Positions 6,075-13,338 of a stretch of DNA of 19,030 nucleotides are shown one piece after another. The notes under the pieces were generated by a model. It made no database searches. It was not told the origin of the DNA and saw nothing but the letters and a program-made list of their open reading frames with translations. Origin of the DNA: Polaromonas sp. (GTDB lineage: Bacteria; Pseudomonadota; Gammaproteobacteria; Burkholderiales; Burkholderiaceae). Position 1 is the first letter of the stretch, and every line of letters starts with the position of its first letter. The position numbers and the translations under genes are program-made. Location of the stretch: the NCBI GenBank assembly GCA_013823505.1, contig PNMH01000074.1, positions 1 to 19,030 on the forward strand, given 5' to 3'.

Positions 6075-7340
6075 TCAGACCGCGCCGCTGCGCTGCAGCT
6101 CGGCGAGCTTTTCAGGCGTGCTGCCCAGCCAGTCGCCCAGCACTTCCGCGGTGTGCTGACCGAGCAGTGGCGGCGGCAGATCGTTGCGCACCGGGGTGGC
6201 GCTGAGCTTGAGCGGGCTGGCCACCAGATCCACCTGATCGGCCAACGGGTGCGACCAGCGCTGCACCATGCCGCGCGAGAGCACATGCTCGTCGGCAAAC
6301 ACCTCAGCCAGGCTGTTGATCGGGCCGCACGGCACCTTGGCCGCTTCCAGCGCGGCCAGCCAGTCGGCCTTGCTGCGGGTCTTGAGGATGGTTTCGAGCA
6401 GAGGCACCAGCACGGCGCGGTGGCGCACCCGGTTCTGGTTCTGCGCAAAGCGCGCGTCGCTGGCGAGTTCGGGCTGGCCTGCGACGGCGCAAAACTTCGC
6501 AAACTGGCCGTCGTTGCCGACCGCCAGGATGATGTGCTGCGCCTGGCCCTGTGCGTCCGGCGCGACTTCAAACACCTGGTAGGGCACGATGTTGGCGTGG
6601 GCGTTGCCGGCGCGACCCGGCACCTTGCCGTCGTCGCGACCGCGAACGAGGTAGTTGGCACCCAGGTTGGCGAGCATGGCCACCTGGGTGTCGAGCAAGG
6701 CCATGTCGATGTGCTGGCCTTCGCCGGTGCGCTCGGCGTGCCGCAACGCGGCCTGAATGGCCACGGTGGCGTACAGCCCGGTGAACAGATCGGCGACCGC
6801 CACCCCGACTTTTTGGGGGCCACCACCGGGCAGGTCGTCGCGTTCGCCGGTCACGCTCATCAGGCCGCCCATGGCCTGGATGGCAAAGTCGTACCCGGCA
6901 CGCTCCTTGTAGGGACCGGTCTGGCCGAAGCCGGTGATGGAGCAGTACACGAGCCTGGGATTGAGGGCGTGCAGGCTCTCGAAGTCCAGGCCGTAGCGCG
7001 CCATGTCGCCGACCTTGTAGTTCTCCACGAACACATCGGCCTTGGCTGCGAGTTCACGGATCAGCGCCTGGCCCGCGGGTGTGGCGATGTCGCAGGTGAT
7101 GGAGCGCTTGTTGCGGTTGGCGCCGAGGTAGTACGCGGCCTCGGCCGTGTCGGTCCCGTCTCGCCCGCGCAGAAAGGGTGGGCCCCAGCCGCGCGTGTCG
7201 TCGCCGCCTGGGTGTTTGTCGGCCGGTGGGCGCTCCACCTTGACCACGTCGGCGCCCAGATCGGCCAGGGTTTGCGTGCACCAGGGACCCGCGAGCACGC
7301 GGGACAAATCGAGTATGCGGATACCATCCAGAGCGTTCAT
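6075..7340 (-). CDS. CaiB/BaiF family class III CoA-transferase
   Basis: A 421-aa enzyme that should move CoA between carboxylic acids, with an interlocked-dimer fold. The N-terminal signature GIRILDLSRVLAGPWCTQ is followed by ADLGADVVKVERP, by NKRSITCDIATPAGQ, by YCSITGFGQTGPY, and by the catalytic-aspartate region GEGQHIDMALLD (Asp212 and Asp217 are candidates; one is the acyl-anhydride residue). The C-terminal KVPCGPINSLAEVF and a full length near 400 aa also fit. The donor and acceptor acids cannot be read from the sequence. ATG 7340 is chosen because homologues begin just before the IRILDLSR strand. Upstream in-frame codons give an unconserved extension. The gene is divergent from a lipoprotein gene. 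Confidence 0.93.
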   Translation of the reverse strand: MNALDGIRILDLSRVLAGPWCTQTLADLGADVVKVERPPADKHPGGDDTRGWGPPFLRGRDGTDTAEAAYYLGANRNKRSITCDIATPAGQALIRELAAKADVFVENYKVGDMARYGLDFESLHALNPRLVYCSITGFGQTGPYKERAGYDFAIQAMGGLMSVTGERDDLPGGGPQKVGVAVADLFTGLYATVAIQAALRHAERTGEGQHIDMALLDTQVAMLANLGANYLVRGRDDGKVPGRAGNAHANIVPYQVFEVAPDAQGQAQHIILAVGNDGQFAKFCAVAGQPELASDARFAQNQNRVRHRAVLVPLLETILKTRSKADWLAALEAAKVPCGPINSLAEVFADEHVLSRGMVQRWSHPLADQVDLVASPLKLSATPVRNDLPPPLLGQHTAEVLGDWLGSTPEKLAELQRSGAV

Positions 7341-7406
7341 GCTGCCATTGTGCGTGACACCGCCATGCCCGCAGTGTCGCCGTGGCGGCCGACCCATCTC
7401 CACCTC

Positions 7407-7958
7407 ATGTTTTCAAACCTCTTTGATCGCGCGAAGCGACGCTTCATGCAGCTCGCCGCGTTGTGTCTGCTGACGCTGGCCGGTTGTTATCCCACCTTCA
7501 ACTGGCGCGAGCTGCGGCCCGAGGGCACACCGCTGCAGGCGCTGCTGCCATGCAAGCCGGAGACCGCCGAACGCACGGTGCCGCTGGGCGGAGCGCCCAC
7601 GGTGCTGCACATGCACAGCTGCAAGACGGGGGACCTCACCTTTGCGCTGGCATGGGTCCGTGCCGCCGACTTAGCCACTGTGCCCGCCCTGTTGAGCGAC
7701 TGGCAACGTGCTTCACTGGCCGCGATCCGGGTGGACCCCGCCAGACAAACCGATCCGGCCTACCAGTGGGCAGCCACCGTGGCCGGCGCCTCGCCGGTGC
7801 AAGGGCTCACCGCGCAGGGCACCGATTCGCAGGGCCAGCCCGTGCAGGCCCGGGCGGTGTATTTCGCGCAAGGTGCGCAGGTGTATCAGGCGGCGATCTA
7901 TGGCGCCGCCAGCGACGAAGTCAGGACCACGTTCTTTGAGGGACTGAAGCTGCCATGA
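7407..7958 (+). CDS. Hypothetical lipoprotein
   Basis: A 183-aa protein whose family I do not recognise. The N-terminus has a basic stretch (RAKRR), then a hydrophobic core and a lipobox LAGC with Cys27 as lipidation site, so it should be a membrane-anchored lipoprotein. Two further cysteines (Cys49 and Cys72) could form a disulfide. The rest is soluble, mixed alpha/beta in character, and ends DEVRTTFFEGLKLP. ATG 7446 is an alternative start that would leave only a 13-residue leader. I prefer 7407 because it includes the basic n-region. Its stop overlaps the MFS start (ATGA, 7955-7958), so the two are translationally coupled and may work together. Clean coding frame, same GC style as its neighbours. 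Confidence 0.8.
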   Translation: MFSNLFDRAKRRFMQLAALCLLTLAGCYPTFNWRELRPEGTPLQALLPCKPETAERTVPLGGAPTVLHMHSCKTGDLTFALAWVRAADLATVPALLSDWQRASLAAIRVDPARQTDPAYQWAATVAGASPVQGLTAQGTDSQGQPVQARAVYFAQGAQVYQAAIYGAASDEVRTTFFEGLKLP

Positions 7959-9220
7959 CCGGTGCGCCGGCATCCTCCCACAGCGACGCGCTGGGCACGC
8001 GCGCGGCGGTCATCGTCTTCCTGACGTTTGCCATCACGTATTTCCTGTCGGCCCTGGTGCGTGCCATCACGGCCACGCTCTCGCCCACGCTGAGCCAGGA
8101 GCTCGACCTCGACGCGGGCGACCTCGGTCTGCTCGCAGGGGGTTACTTCCTGGGCTTTGCGCTGACGCAATTGCCGCTGGGCAACTGGCTTGACCGCCAC
8201 GGGCCGCGTCGGGTCATTTTGTCCTTTTTGACGGTGGCGGTGCTGGGCTGCATGGCGTTCGCGCTGGCCACGAGCTTTTCAGGACTGCTGGCCGCGCGGG
8301 TGCTCACCGGCATGGGCGTGAGCGCCTGCCTCATGGCACCGCTCACCGGCTTTCGCCGCTGGCTCACACCCGCCACGCAGCTGCGCGCGAACTCGTGGAT
8401 GCTCATGACCGGTTCGCTGGGCATGGTGGCGGCCACCTTGCCGGTGCAGTGGCTCATGCCCTACACCGGCTGGCGCGGGCTGTTCTGGTTGCTGGCGGGG
8501 CTGATCGCACTGTCGATGGTGGGCCTGGCGCTGGCTGTGCCGCGCTGGAGGCAGCCGGCCGGGCCCGAGTTGAAGGAGACATCGTCGAACACCCAGGGCT
8601 ACGGCTTCATCTGGCGCAACCCCTACTTTCGCCAGATGCTGCCGATCGGCTTCGTCAACTACGGCGGCATGGTCGCGGTGCAGACCCTGTGGGCCGGGCC
8701 CTGGATGGTGAAGGTGGCGGGTTACTCGCCGCAGCAAGCGGCGGCGGGCCTGTTTGGCATCAACCTCTCGATGCTGTGCACCTTCTGGCTCTGGGGCCTG
8801 GTGAACCCCCACCTGGCGCGCCGCGGTCTCAAGCCCGAGCGACTGATCGCCTGGGGCCTGCCCTTGAGCTTTCTGGTGCTGGCGGCCATCGTGTGGCTCG
8901 GTGCCGGCGCAGGCTGGGAGCTGTGGGCGCTGTTCTGTGTCACCAGCACCTTTGTGTCGCTGTCACAGCCCGCGGTGGCCCTGGCGTTGCCGCCCGAGGC
9001 CGCAGGTCGGGCACTGTCGGCCTACAACCTGGCCATCTTCGGCGGTGTCTTCGGTGTGCAGTGGGGCATCGGCTTGCTCATCGAGGCGCTCACGGTGTTC
9101 GGTGGGAGTGAGCCCGATCGCTATCGCGGTGCCATCGCGATCTTCGGTGTGTGTTGCGTGTGCGCCTACCTCGCTTTCTGGCGCGCCTGGCGCATCCGTC
9201 CCGCCGTGCAGGCCAGCTAA
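7955..9220 (+). CDS. MFS transporter
   Basis: A 421-aa inner-membrane transporter of the major facilitator superfamily, with twelve hydrophobic segments expected. The loop between helices 2 and 3 carries an MFS motif A, GNWLDRHGPRR, preceded by GYFLGFALTQLPL. Helix 4 has RVLTGMGVSACLMAPLTG, with the conserved arginine. A cytoplasmic loop lies around residues 197-225 (RWRQPAGPELKETSSNTQG), followed by the second half. The substrate is unknown. It overlaps the lipoprotein gene by four bases and lies nine bases before the EIIA gene, so it is probably part of one transcription unit with the PTS genes. Confidence 0.92.
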   Translation: MTGAPASSHSDALGTRAAVIVFLTFAITYFLSALVRAITATLSPTLSQELDLDAGDLGLLAGGYFLGFALTQLPLGNWLDRHGPRRVILSFLTVAVLGCMAFALATSFSGLLAARVLTGMGVSACLMAPLTGFRRWLTPATQLRANSWMLMTGSLGMVAATLPVQWLMPYTGWRGLFWLLAGLIALSMVGLALAVPRWRQPAGPELKETSSNTQGYGFIWRNPYFRQMLPIGFVNYGGMVAVQTLWAGPWMVKVAGYSPQQAAAGLFGINLSMLCTFWLWGLVNPHLARRGLKPERLIAWGLPLSFLVLAAIVWLGAGAGWELWALFCVTSTFVSLSQPAVALALPPEAAGRALSAYNLAIFGGVFGVQWGIGLLIEALTVFGGSEPDRYRGAIAIFGVCCVCAYLAFWRAWRIRPAVQAS

Positions 9221-9229
9221 ACTGCGTCC

Positions 9230-9676
9230 ATGAACGGCATCCTCATCATCGCGCACGCGCCATTGGCTTCGGCACTGCGCCAGTGCGTCATGCATGTGTT
9301 CCCCGACAGCGCCGAGGCCGTCTCGGCCCTGGATGTCCAACCCAACGTACCGCCCGAAGAATCGCTGGCCCAGGCGCGTGCGCTCATGCGCCAGATGCAC
9401 CTGCCGCAAACCCTGGTGGTGACCGACGTGTTCGGCGCCACGCCGTGCAACGTGGCGCAGAAACTCATCGATGGCATCAACTCCAAGTTGATCACCGGCG
9501 TGAACCTGCCCATGTTGTTGCGCACCGTGTCTTACCGCCACGAATCGCTGGACGCGCTGATCTCGCGCGCCATGATCGGTGCCACACAGGGGGTGATTCA
9601 GGTGGCGGTGACCGCTCCGCAAAACCAGGCCAGACGAGCCACTCATGATCAAGACCACCGTGACCATCAGCAATAA
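9230..9676 (+). CDS. PTS EIIA component, mannose/fructose type
   Basis: A 148-aa single EIIA domain that accepts phosphate from HPr on His9 (MNGILIIAHAPLASALR). Other family features are VVTDVFGATPCNVAQ and GVNLPMLLRTVSYRHESL. There is no EIIB or EIIC domain or gene beside it, so a regulatory role is more likely than sugar import. The C-terminal tail (RRATHDQDHRDHQQ) is encoded by sequence that also encodes the start of HPr, an overlap of 32 bases. That tail is probably not conserved. The ATG at 9230 lacks a clear Shine-Dalgarno site and begins nine bases after the MFS stop. Confidence 0.93.
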   Translation: MNGILIIAHAPLASALRQCVMHVFPDSAEAVSALDVQPNVPPEESLAQARALMRQMHLPQTLVVTDVFGATPCNVAQKLIDGINSKLITGVNLPMLLRTVSYRHESLDALISRAMIGATQGVIQVAVTAPQNQARRATHDQDHRDHQQ

Positions 9677-9914
9677 GCTGGGGCTGCATGCACGCGCCTC
9701 GGCCAAACTCACCAAACTCGCCGGCAGCTTCGCCAGCGATGTGTGGATGTCGCGGGGCGATCGCCGTGTGAATGCCAAAAGCATCATGGGCGTGATGATG
9801 CTGGCCGCCGGGTTGGGCAGCACGGTGGAGGTGGAGACCAGCGGCGCCGATGAGGCGGTAGCCATGGACGCTTTGCTGGCTCTCATCAATGACAAGTTTG
9901 GAGAGGGTGAGTGA
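9645..9914 (+). CDS. ptsH: HPr phosphocarrier protein
   Basis: An 89-aa cytosolic phosphocarrier that relays phosphate from EI to EIIA. The active site is His15 in NKLGLHARASAKL, and the regulatory serine is Ser46 in NAKSIMGVMML, the site used by HPr kinase in organisms that have one. No HPr kinase gene lies in this window. The start lies 32 bases inside the EIIA gene, and the stop overlaps the ptsI GTG by four bases, so the three PTS proteins are likely made in a coupled way. Confidence 0.97.
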   Translation: MIKTTVTISNKLGLHARASAKLTKLAGSFASDVWMSRGDRRVNAKSIMGVMMLAAGLGSTVEVETSGADEAVAMDALLALINDKFGEGE

Positions 9915-11662
9915 GCTTCAGCGTCCACGGTCTCGCCGTCTCCCGGGGCATTGCCATCGGGCGGGCGGTGATCGTGGCGTCCAGCCGCATCGACGTGGCG
10001 CACTATTTCGTGCAGGCCGAACAGGTCGAGGGCGAAATCGAGCGCTTGCGGCATGCGCGCAACGAGGTGGCGACCGAAATCGCGAAGGTGCAGCAGAGCC
10101 TGCACGAGCTGGGTCCTTCGGATGCCCACCCGGAGCTCACAGCCCTGCTCGATGTGCACCTCATGCTGCTGCAGGACGAGCAGCTCACGGGGGGCGTCAA
10201 ACATTGGATCGTCGAACGCCACTACAACGCCGAATGGGCGCTCACCACCCAGCTGGAGGTGATCGCGCGCCAGTTCGACGAGATGGAAGACCCGTACCTG
10301 CGCGAGCGCAAGGCCGATCTGGAGCAGGTGGTCGAACGCGTCCTGCGGGCAATGCGTGGGGTGACGTCTCCGGTGGGCGCGGGCCAGACGCGCCCTGGAC
10401 AGGACAACGCGGTCGACGTGCCTTTGGTGCTGATCGCACACGACCTGTCACCCGCCGACATGCTGCAGTTCAAGCAAAGCGTGTTTGCCGGTTTTGTCAC
10501 CGACGTGGGCGGCAAGACCAGCCACACCGCCATCGTTGCGCGCAGCATGGACATCCCGGCCGTGGTCGGCGCGCGCTCGGCCAGCCAGCTGATCGAGCAG
10601 GACGACTGGGTCATCATCGACGGCGACGCCGGCGTGGTGGTGGTCGATCCCTCGCCCATCCTGCTGGCCGAATACGGCTTCAAGCAGCGCCAGGGCGAGG
10701 TGGAGCGCGAGCGGCTCTCGCGCCTGAAGAACACGCCCGCCGTCACGCTCGACGGGCAGAAGATCGAGCTGCTGGCCAACATCGAACAGCCCGAAGACGC
10801 GGTGGGCGCGCTCAAGGCCGGCGCCGTGGGCGTGGGTCTGTTCCGCAGCGAATTTCTCTTCATGGGGCGCAACGGCAAGCTGCCCGACGAAGAGGAGCAG
10901 TTCCAGGCTTACAGGCGCGCGGTTGAGGGAATGCAGGGCCTGCCAGTGACCATCCGCACGGTGGACGTGGGTGCCGACAAGCCGCTGGACCGAGTGGCGC
11001 AGCGCGCGGGCGAAGACCACCTCAACCCAGCGCTGGGCCTGCGCGCCATCCGCTGGAGCCTGGCCGACCCTGCCATGTTTCTCGCCCAGCTGCGCGCCAT
11101 CTTGCGCGCGGCCGCGCATGGGCCGGTGCACCTGCTCATTCCCATGCTCGCGCATGCCAGCGAGATCCGCCAGACGCTGGCGCTGGTGCACCGCGCGCGT
11201 GAGCAGCTCGATGCCGCGGGCGTGCGGCACGGGGCGGTGAAGCTCGGCGCCATGATCGAAGTGCCTGCCGCCGCCCTCACTATTCCGCTGTTCCTCAAGC
11301 ACTTCGACTTTCTCTCGATCGGCACCAACGATCTGATCCAGTACACGCTGGCGATCGACCGCGCCGATGAAGCCGTCTCACACCTCTACGACCCGGTTCA
11401 CCCTGCCGTGTTGCACCTGCTGGCCAGCACCATTGCGCAATGTCAGGCCCAGGGCAAGGGTGTGAGCGTGTGCGGCGAGATGGCGGGCGATGTCGCCATG
11501 ACACGCCTGCTGCTGGGCCTGGGCCTGCGCAGCTTTTCCATGCATCCGTCGCAGATCCTGGCGGTCAAGCAGCAGATCCTGCGCTGCGACACGACGCGGC
11601 TGCAGACCTGGGCGCAGACGGTGTTGGCGGCAGAAGATCCCGCCGCATTGATGACCGACTGA
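9911..11662 (+). CDS. ptsI: PTS enzyme I (phosphoenolpyruvate-protein phosphotransferase)
   Basis: A 583-aa cytosolic enzyme that takes phosphate from phosphoenolpyruvate and gives it to HPr. The N-terminal HPr-binding domain starts with GLAVSRGIAIGRAVI. The phosphorylated histidine is His205 in VGGKTSHTAIVARSMDIPA. The C-terminal PEP-binding barrel shows VGLFRSEFLFMGR, GTNDLIQYTLAIDRADE and the active-site cysteine Cys521 in VSVCGEMAGD. The length is close to the E. coli enzyme (575 aa). The start is GTG 9911, overlapping the ptsH stop (GTGA) and preceded by a purine-rich GGAGAGGG stretch. It is the last gene of the plus-strand unit. Confidence 0.97.
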   Translation: MSFSVHGLAVSRGIAIGRAVIVASSRIDVAHYFVQAEQVEGEIERLRHARNEVATEIAKVQQSLHELGPSDAHPELTALLDVHLMLLQDEQLTGGVKHWIVERHYNAEWALTTQLEVIARQFDEMEDPYLRERKADLEQVVERVLRAMRGVTSPVGAGQTRPGQDNAVDVPLVLIAHDLSPADMLQFKQSVFAGFVTDVGGKTSHTAIVARSMDIPAVVGARSASQLIEQDDWVIIDGDAGVVVVDPSPILLAEYGFKQRQGEVERERLSRLKNTPAVTLDGQKIELLANIEQPEDAVGALKAGAVGVGLFRSEFLFMGRNGKLPDEEEQFQAYRRAVEGMQGLPVTIRTVDVGADKPLDRVAQRAGEDHLNPALGLRAIRWSLADPAMFLAQLRAILRAAAHGPVHLLIPMLAHASEIRQTLALVHRAREQLDAAGVRHGAVKLGAMIEVPAAALTIPLFLKHFDFLSIGTNDLIQYTLAIDRADEAVSHLYDPVHPAVLHLLASTIAQCQAQGKGVSVCGEMAGDVAMTRLLLGLGLRSFSMHPSQILAVKQQILRCDTTRLQTWAQTVLAAEDPAALMTD

Positions 11663-11670
11663 AAGAGGTG

Positions 11671-11745
11671 TGGCCCCCACGCTCCGCCGCTGCGCGGGTC
11701 GCTGCCCCCCGAGGGGGCTGATCCGGCTTGGGGCGGCCCGGCGCC
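11671..11745. repeat. GC-rich intergenic repeat-like element
   Basis: The gap between ptsI and the convergent exporter gene holds a C-rich/G-rich segment. It starts TGGCCCCCACGCTCC and includes a perfect 6-bp stem GCCCCC (11704-11709)/GGGGGC (11713-11718) with a CGA loop. From memory, near-identical segments are scattered between genes in Comamonadaceae genomes; I cannot count copies here, and only one is in this window. It may also act as the transcription end for both genes, although there is no T run. Confidence 0.55.
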
Positions 11746-11755
11746 TGATCGCTCG

Positions 11756-12592
11756 CTATCGGCGCGTGGCGATCACCGCCGCGCCCACGATCATCAAAGC
11801 CGCCAGTCCGATCGAAGGACTGGGCAATTCACCCCGCACCAGCAGCAAGGTCAGCGTCGACAGCAAGGGCGTGAGAAAGCTCAGCACGCCGATTTGCCGT
11901 GCGTCCCCGCGCTTGAGCGCTGCGTCCCACAAAAAGAAGGCGCCCCCGAGCGGACCCAGTCCGAGCACGGCGATCAGCAGCATGTCCTGGGTCGAGAGCG
12001 AGACCGCAGGTTCCAGCAGCGCGTGGCACAGCAGCGAGAGCACGCCCGAGAGCAATGCGAAGCTGCCGATGGCGGCCGTGGGGAAGGCGCGCACGCGTTT
12101 CGTCAACAGCGAGTAACTGGCCCAGATGAAGGCCGAGGCCAGCGCCGGGATGTAGCCCCATGCCCAACCGGTGTCTCCCGCGCCATTGGCGCCACCCAGG
12201 ATGGCCAGCGCTGCGCCCGCAAAACCCAACAGGGCGGCGAAGACATGCTTGCCCTGCAGCGTGACACCCGGCAGGAACAGCGGCGCCATCACCACGATGC
12301 CCAGCGGCCAAAGGTAGTTGACCAGGTTGGCCTGCACGGGCGGCGCGTGGCGCAGCGCGATGAACAGCAGGAAGTGAAAGCCGAACAGGCCGTACACACC
12401 CAGGGCGAGCGTGCTCACGGGTACACGCCACTGGCGCAGGTCGAAGCGCGAAAGTGGCAGCGCGATCAGGCTGCCCACCAACAGCGACAGACCGGTGAGC
12501 AAAAAGGGCGGCACGTGCGACAGCGCCACCCCGAGTGCGGCCAGCGATGCCCACAGCGCGATGGCACCCAGGGCAAGGAGATTGGCGTTCAT
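11756..12592 (-). CDS. EamA/DMT family exporter
   Basis: A 278-aa inner-membrane transporter of the drug/metabolite superfamily, with ten hydrophobic helices expected in two EamA repeats. The first repeat begins LLALGAIALWASLAALGVAL and contains ALRHAPPVQANLVNYLWPL. The second begins WAWGYIPALASAFIWASYSLL, with SFLTPLLSTLTLLLVRGE near its end. The substrate is unknown; members export amino acids, metabolites or drugs. It lies 64 bases downstream of the AraC-family gene on the same strand, with a 17-bp direct repeat in the gap, so it may be that regulator's target. No Shine-Dalgarno site is apparent before the ATG. Confidence 0.9.
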   Translation of the reverse strand: MNANLLALGAIALWASLAALGVALSHVPPFLLTGLSLLVGSLIALPLSRFDLRQWRVPVSTLALGVYGLFGFHFLLFIALRHAPPVQANLVNYLWPLGIVVMAPLFLPGVTLQGKHVFAALLGFAGAALAILGGANGAGDTGWAWGYIPALASAFIWASYSLLTKRVRAFPTAAIGSFALLSGVLSLLCHALLEPAVSLSTQDMLLIAVLGLGPLGGAFFLWDAALKRGDARQIGVLSFLTPLLSTLTLLLVRGELPSPSIGLAALMIVGAAVIATRR

Positions 12593-12616
12593 GCGGGTGA
12601 GGTTACCGCGGCGTGC

Positions 12617-12654
12617 CGTCGCGCGGCGCGTGTCTTTCGTCGCGCAGCGCGTGT
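12617..12654. repeat. Two 17-bp direct repeats, 21-bp period
   Basis: On the minus strand ACACGCGCTGCGCGACG (12654-12638) recurs as ACACGCGCCGCGCGACG (12633-12617), with 16 of 17 bases equal and four bases between. They lie between the araC-type gene and eamA, 25 bases before the eamA start. Two 17-bp half-sites with 21-bp spacing is the geometry known for AraC at araI. The repeats may be an operator or simply a small local duplication. Confidence 0.6.
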
Positions 12655-12656
12655 GT

Positions 12657-13337
12657 TCAGTCGCCGGCGCGGCGCTGGGCGGCGGTGAGCGCCGAGGGCG
12701 AACGGTAGCCGCTGCGGCGTGCCACCTCGGCCACGCTCAGGCCTTGAGCGCGCCACTCGCGCGCCTGCTCCAGCCGCAGTCCGCGCAGCCATTGCTGGGT
12801 GCTTTGCCCGCGTTCCTCGCGGCAGCGCGCTGCCAGTTGCGCTGCACTCAGGTGCACGCGCATCGCCAGTTCGGCCACCGTCGTGCGGGGGCCACCGGCA
12901 AGTGCCCAATGGGCGAGCGCGTCCCAGTCGATCGCGCGGCGAGGGCGGGCCAGCGGGAGCGCGGGTGGGCATGACCAGGCTTCGAGCATCAGCGCTGGGC
13001 CGAGTTGTTGGGCGCGCGGCAACTGCTCGGTGCAAGCCTGTGCAAGGTAACGCGCGAGGGCAATCGTGGCCGGTGGTGGCGCAGCCCCAACGCGGGCCCA
13101 GTCACTGGTGTGGCTGTCGAGCACGAGGCAGCGAGCACCGGAGCGGGCCTCAAAGTCGTGGCGTTCACCGGGCGGCACCACACAGCCGTCGCCGGCGGCA
13201 ATGCGTTGTCCGCGCCCGGCAACCTCAAGTTCGAGAACGCCGTCCAGGCCGATCAGGATCTGGAAGTGTGTGTGGTCGTGGCTGCCGTGCGAGGCGCCGT
13301 AGTTGCGCACGCCGAGAACGTCGCGCGCAGAAGACAT
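12657..13337 (-). CDS. AraC family transcriptional regulator (short)
   Basis: A 226-aa DNA-binding regulator. The N-terminal half is a cupin-like sensor domain: HDHTHFQILIGLDGVLELEV, then AAGDGCVVPPGERHDFEA (about residues 19-65). The C-terminal half is a two-part AraC helix-turn-helix: TTVAELAMRVHLSAAQLAAR (about 152-171) and GLSVAEVARRSGYRSPSALT (199-218). It ends QRRAGD, so the last helix, usually carrying FRRxFGxxP, is shorter than normal. The effector is unknown. The ATG is one base after the lipA stop, and GGTGA at the end of lipA can act as its ribosome binding site, so it is probably translated from the lip mRNA. Confidence 0.88.
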   Translation of the reverse strand: MSSARDVLGVRNYGASHGSHDHTHFQILIGLDGVLELEVAGRGQRIAAGDGCVVPPGERHDFEARSGARCLVLDSHTSDWARVGAAPPPATIALARYLAQACTEQLPRAQQLGPALMLEAWSCPPALPLARPRRAIDWDALAHWALAGGPRTTVAELAMRVHLSAAQLAARCREERGQSTQQWLRGLRLEQAREWRAQGLSVAEVARRSGYRSPSALTAAQRRAGD

Positions 13338-13338
13338 G

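Noticed and set aside
6045..7406. A long plus-strand frame continuous with the lipoprotein gene
   Set aside because: The upstream part is antisense to the CoA-transferase. Only the part from 7407 has a signal peptide and lipobox, so the gene starts there.
8963..10441. A 492-codon minus-strand open frame, His/Arg/Gln-rich
   Set aside because: It is antisense to the MFS, EIIA, HPr and EI genes, which are well supported, and its composition is that of a reverse-frame shadow.
12657..12672. A frameshift truncating the AraC-family gene
   Set aside because: I looked for the missing C-terminal helix in the other frames downstream and saw only Arg/Ala-rich sequence from the direct repeats, so a natural short end is as likely.
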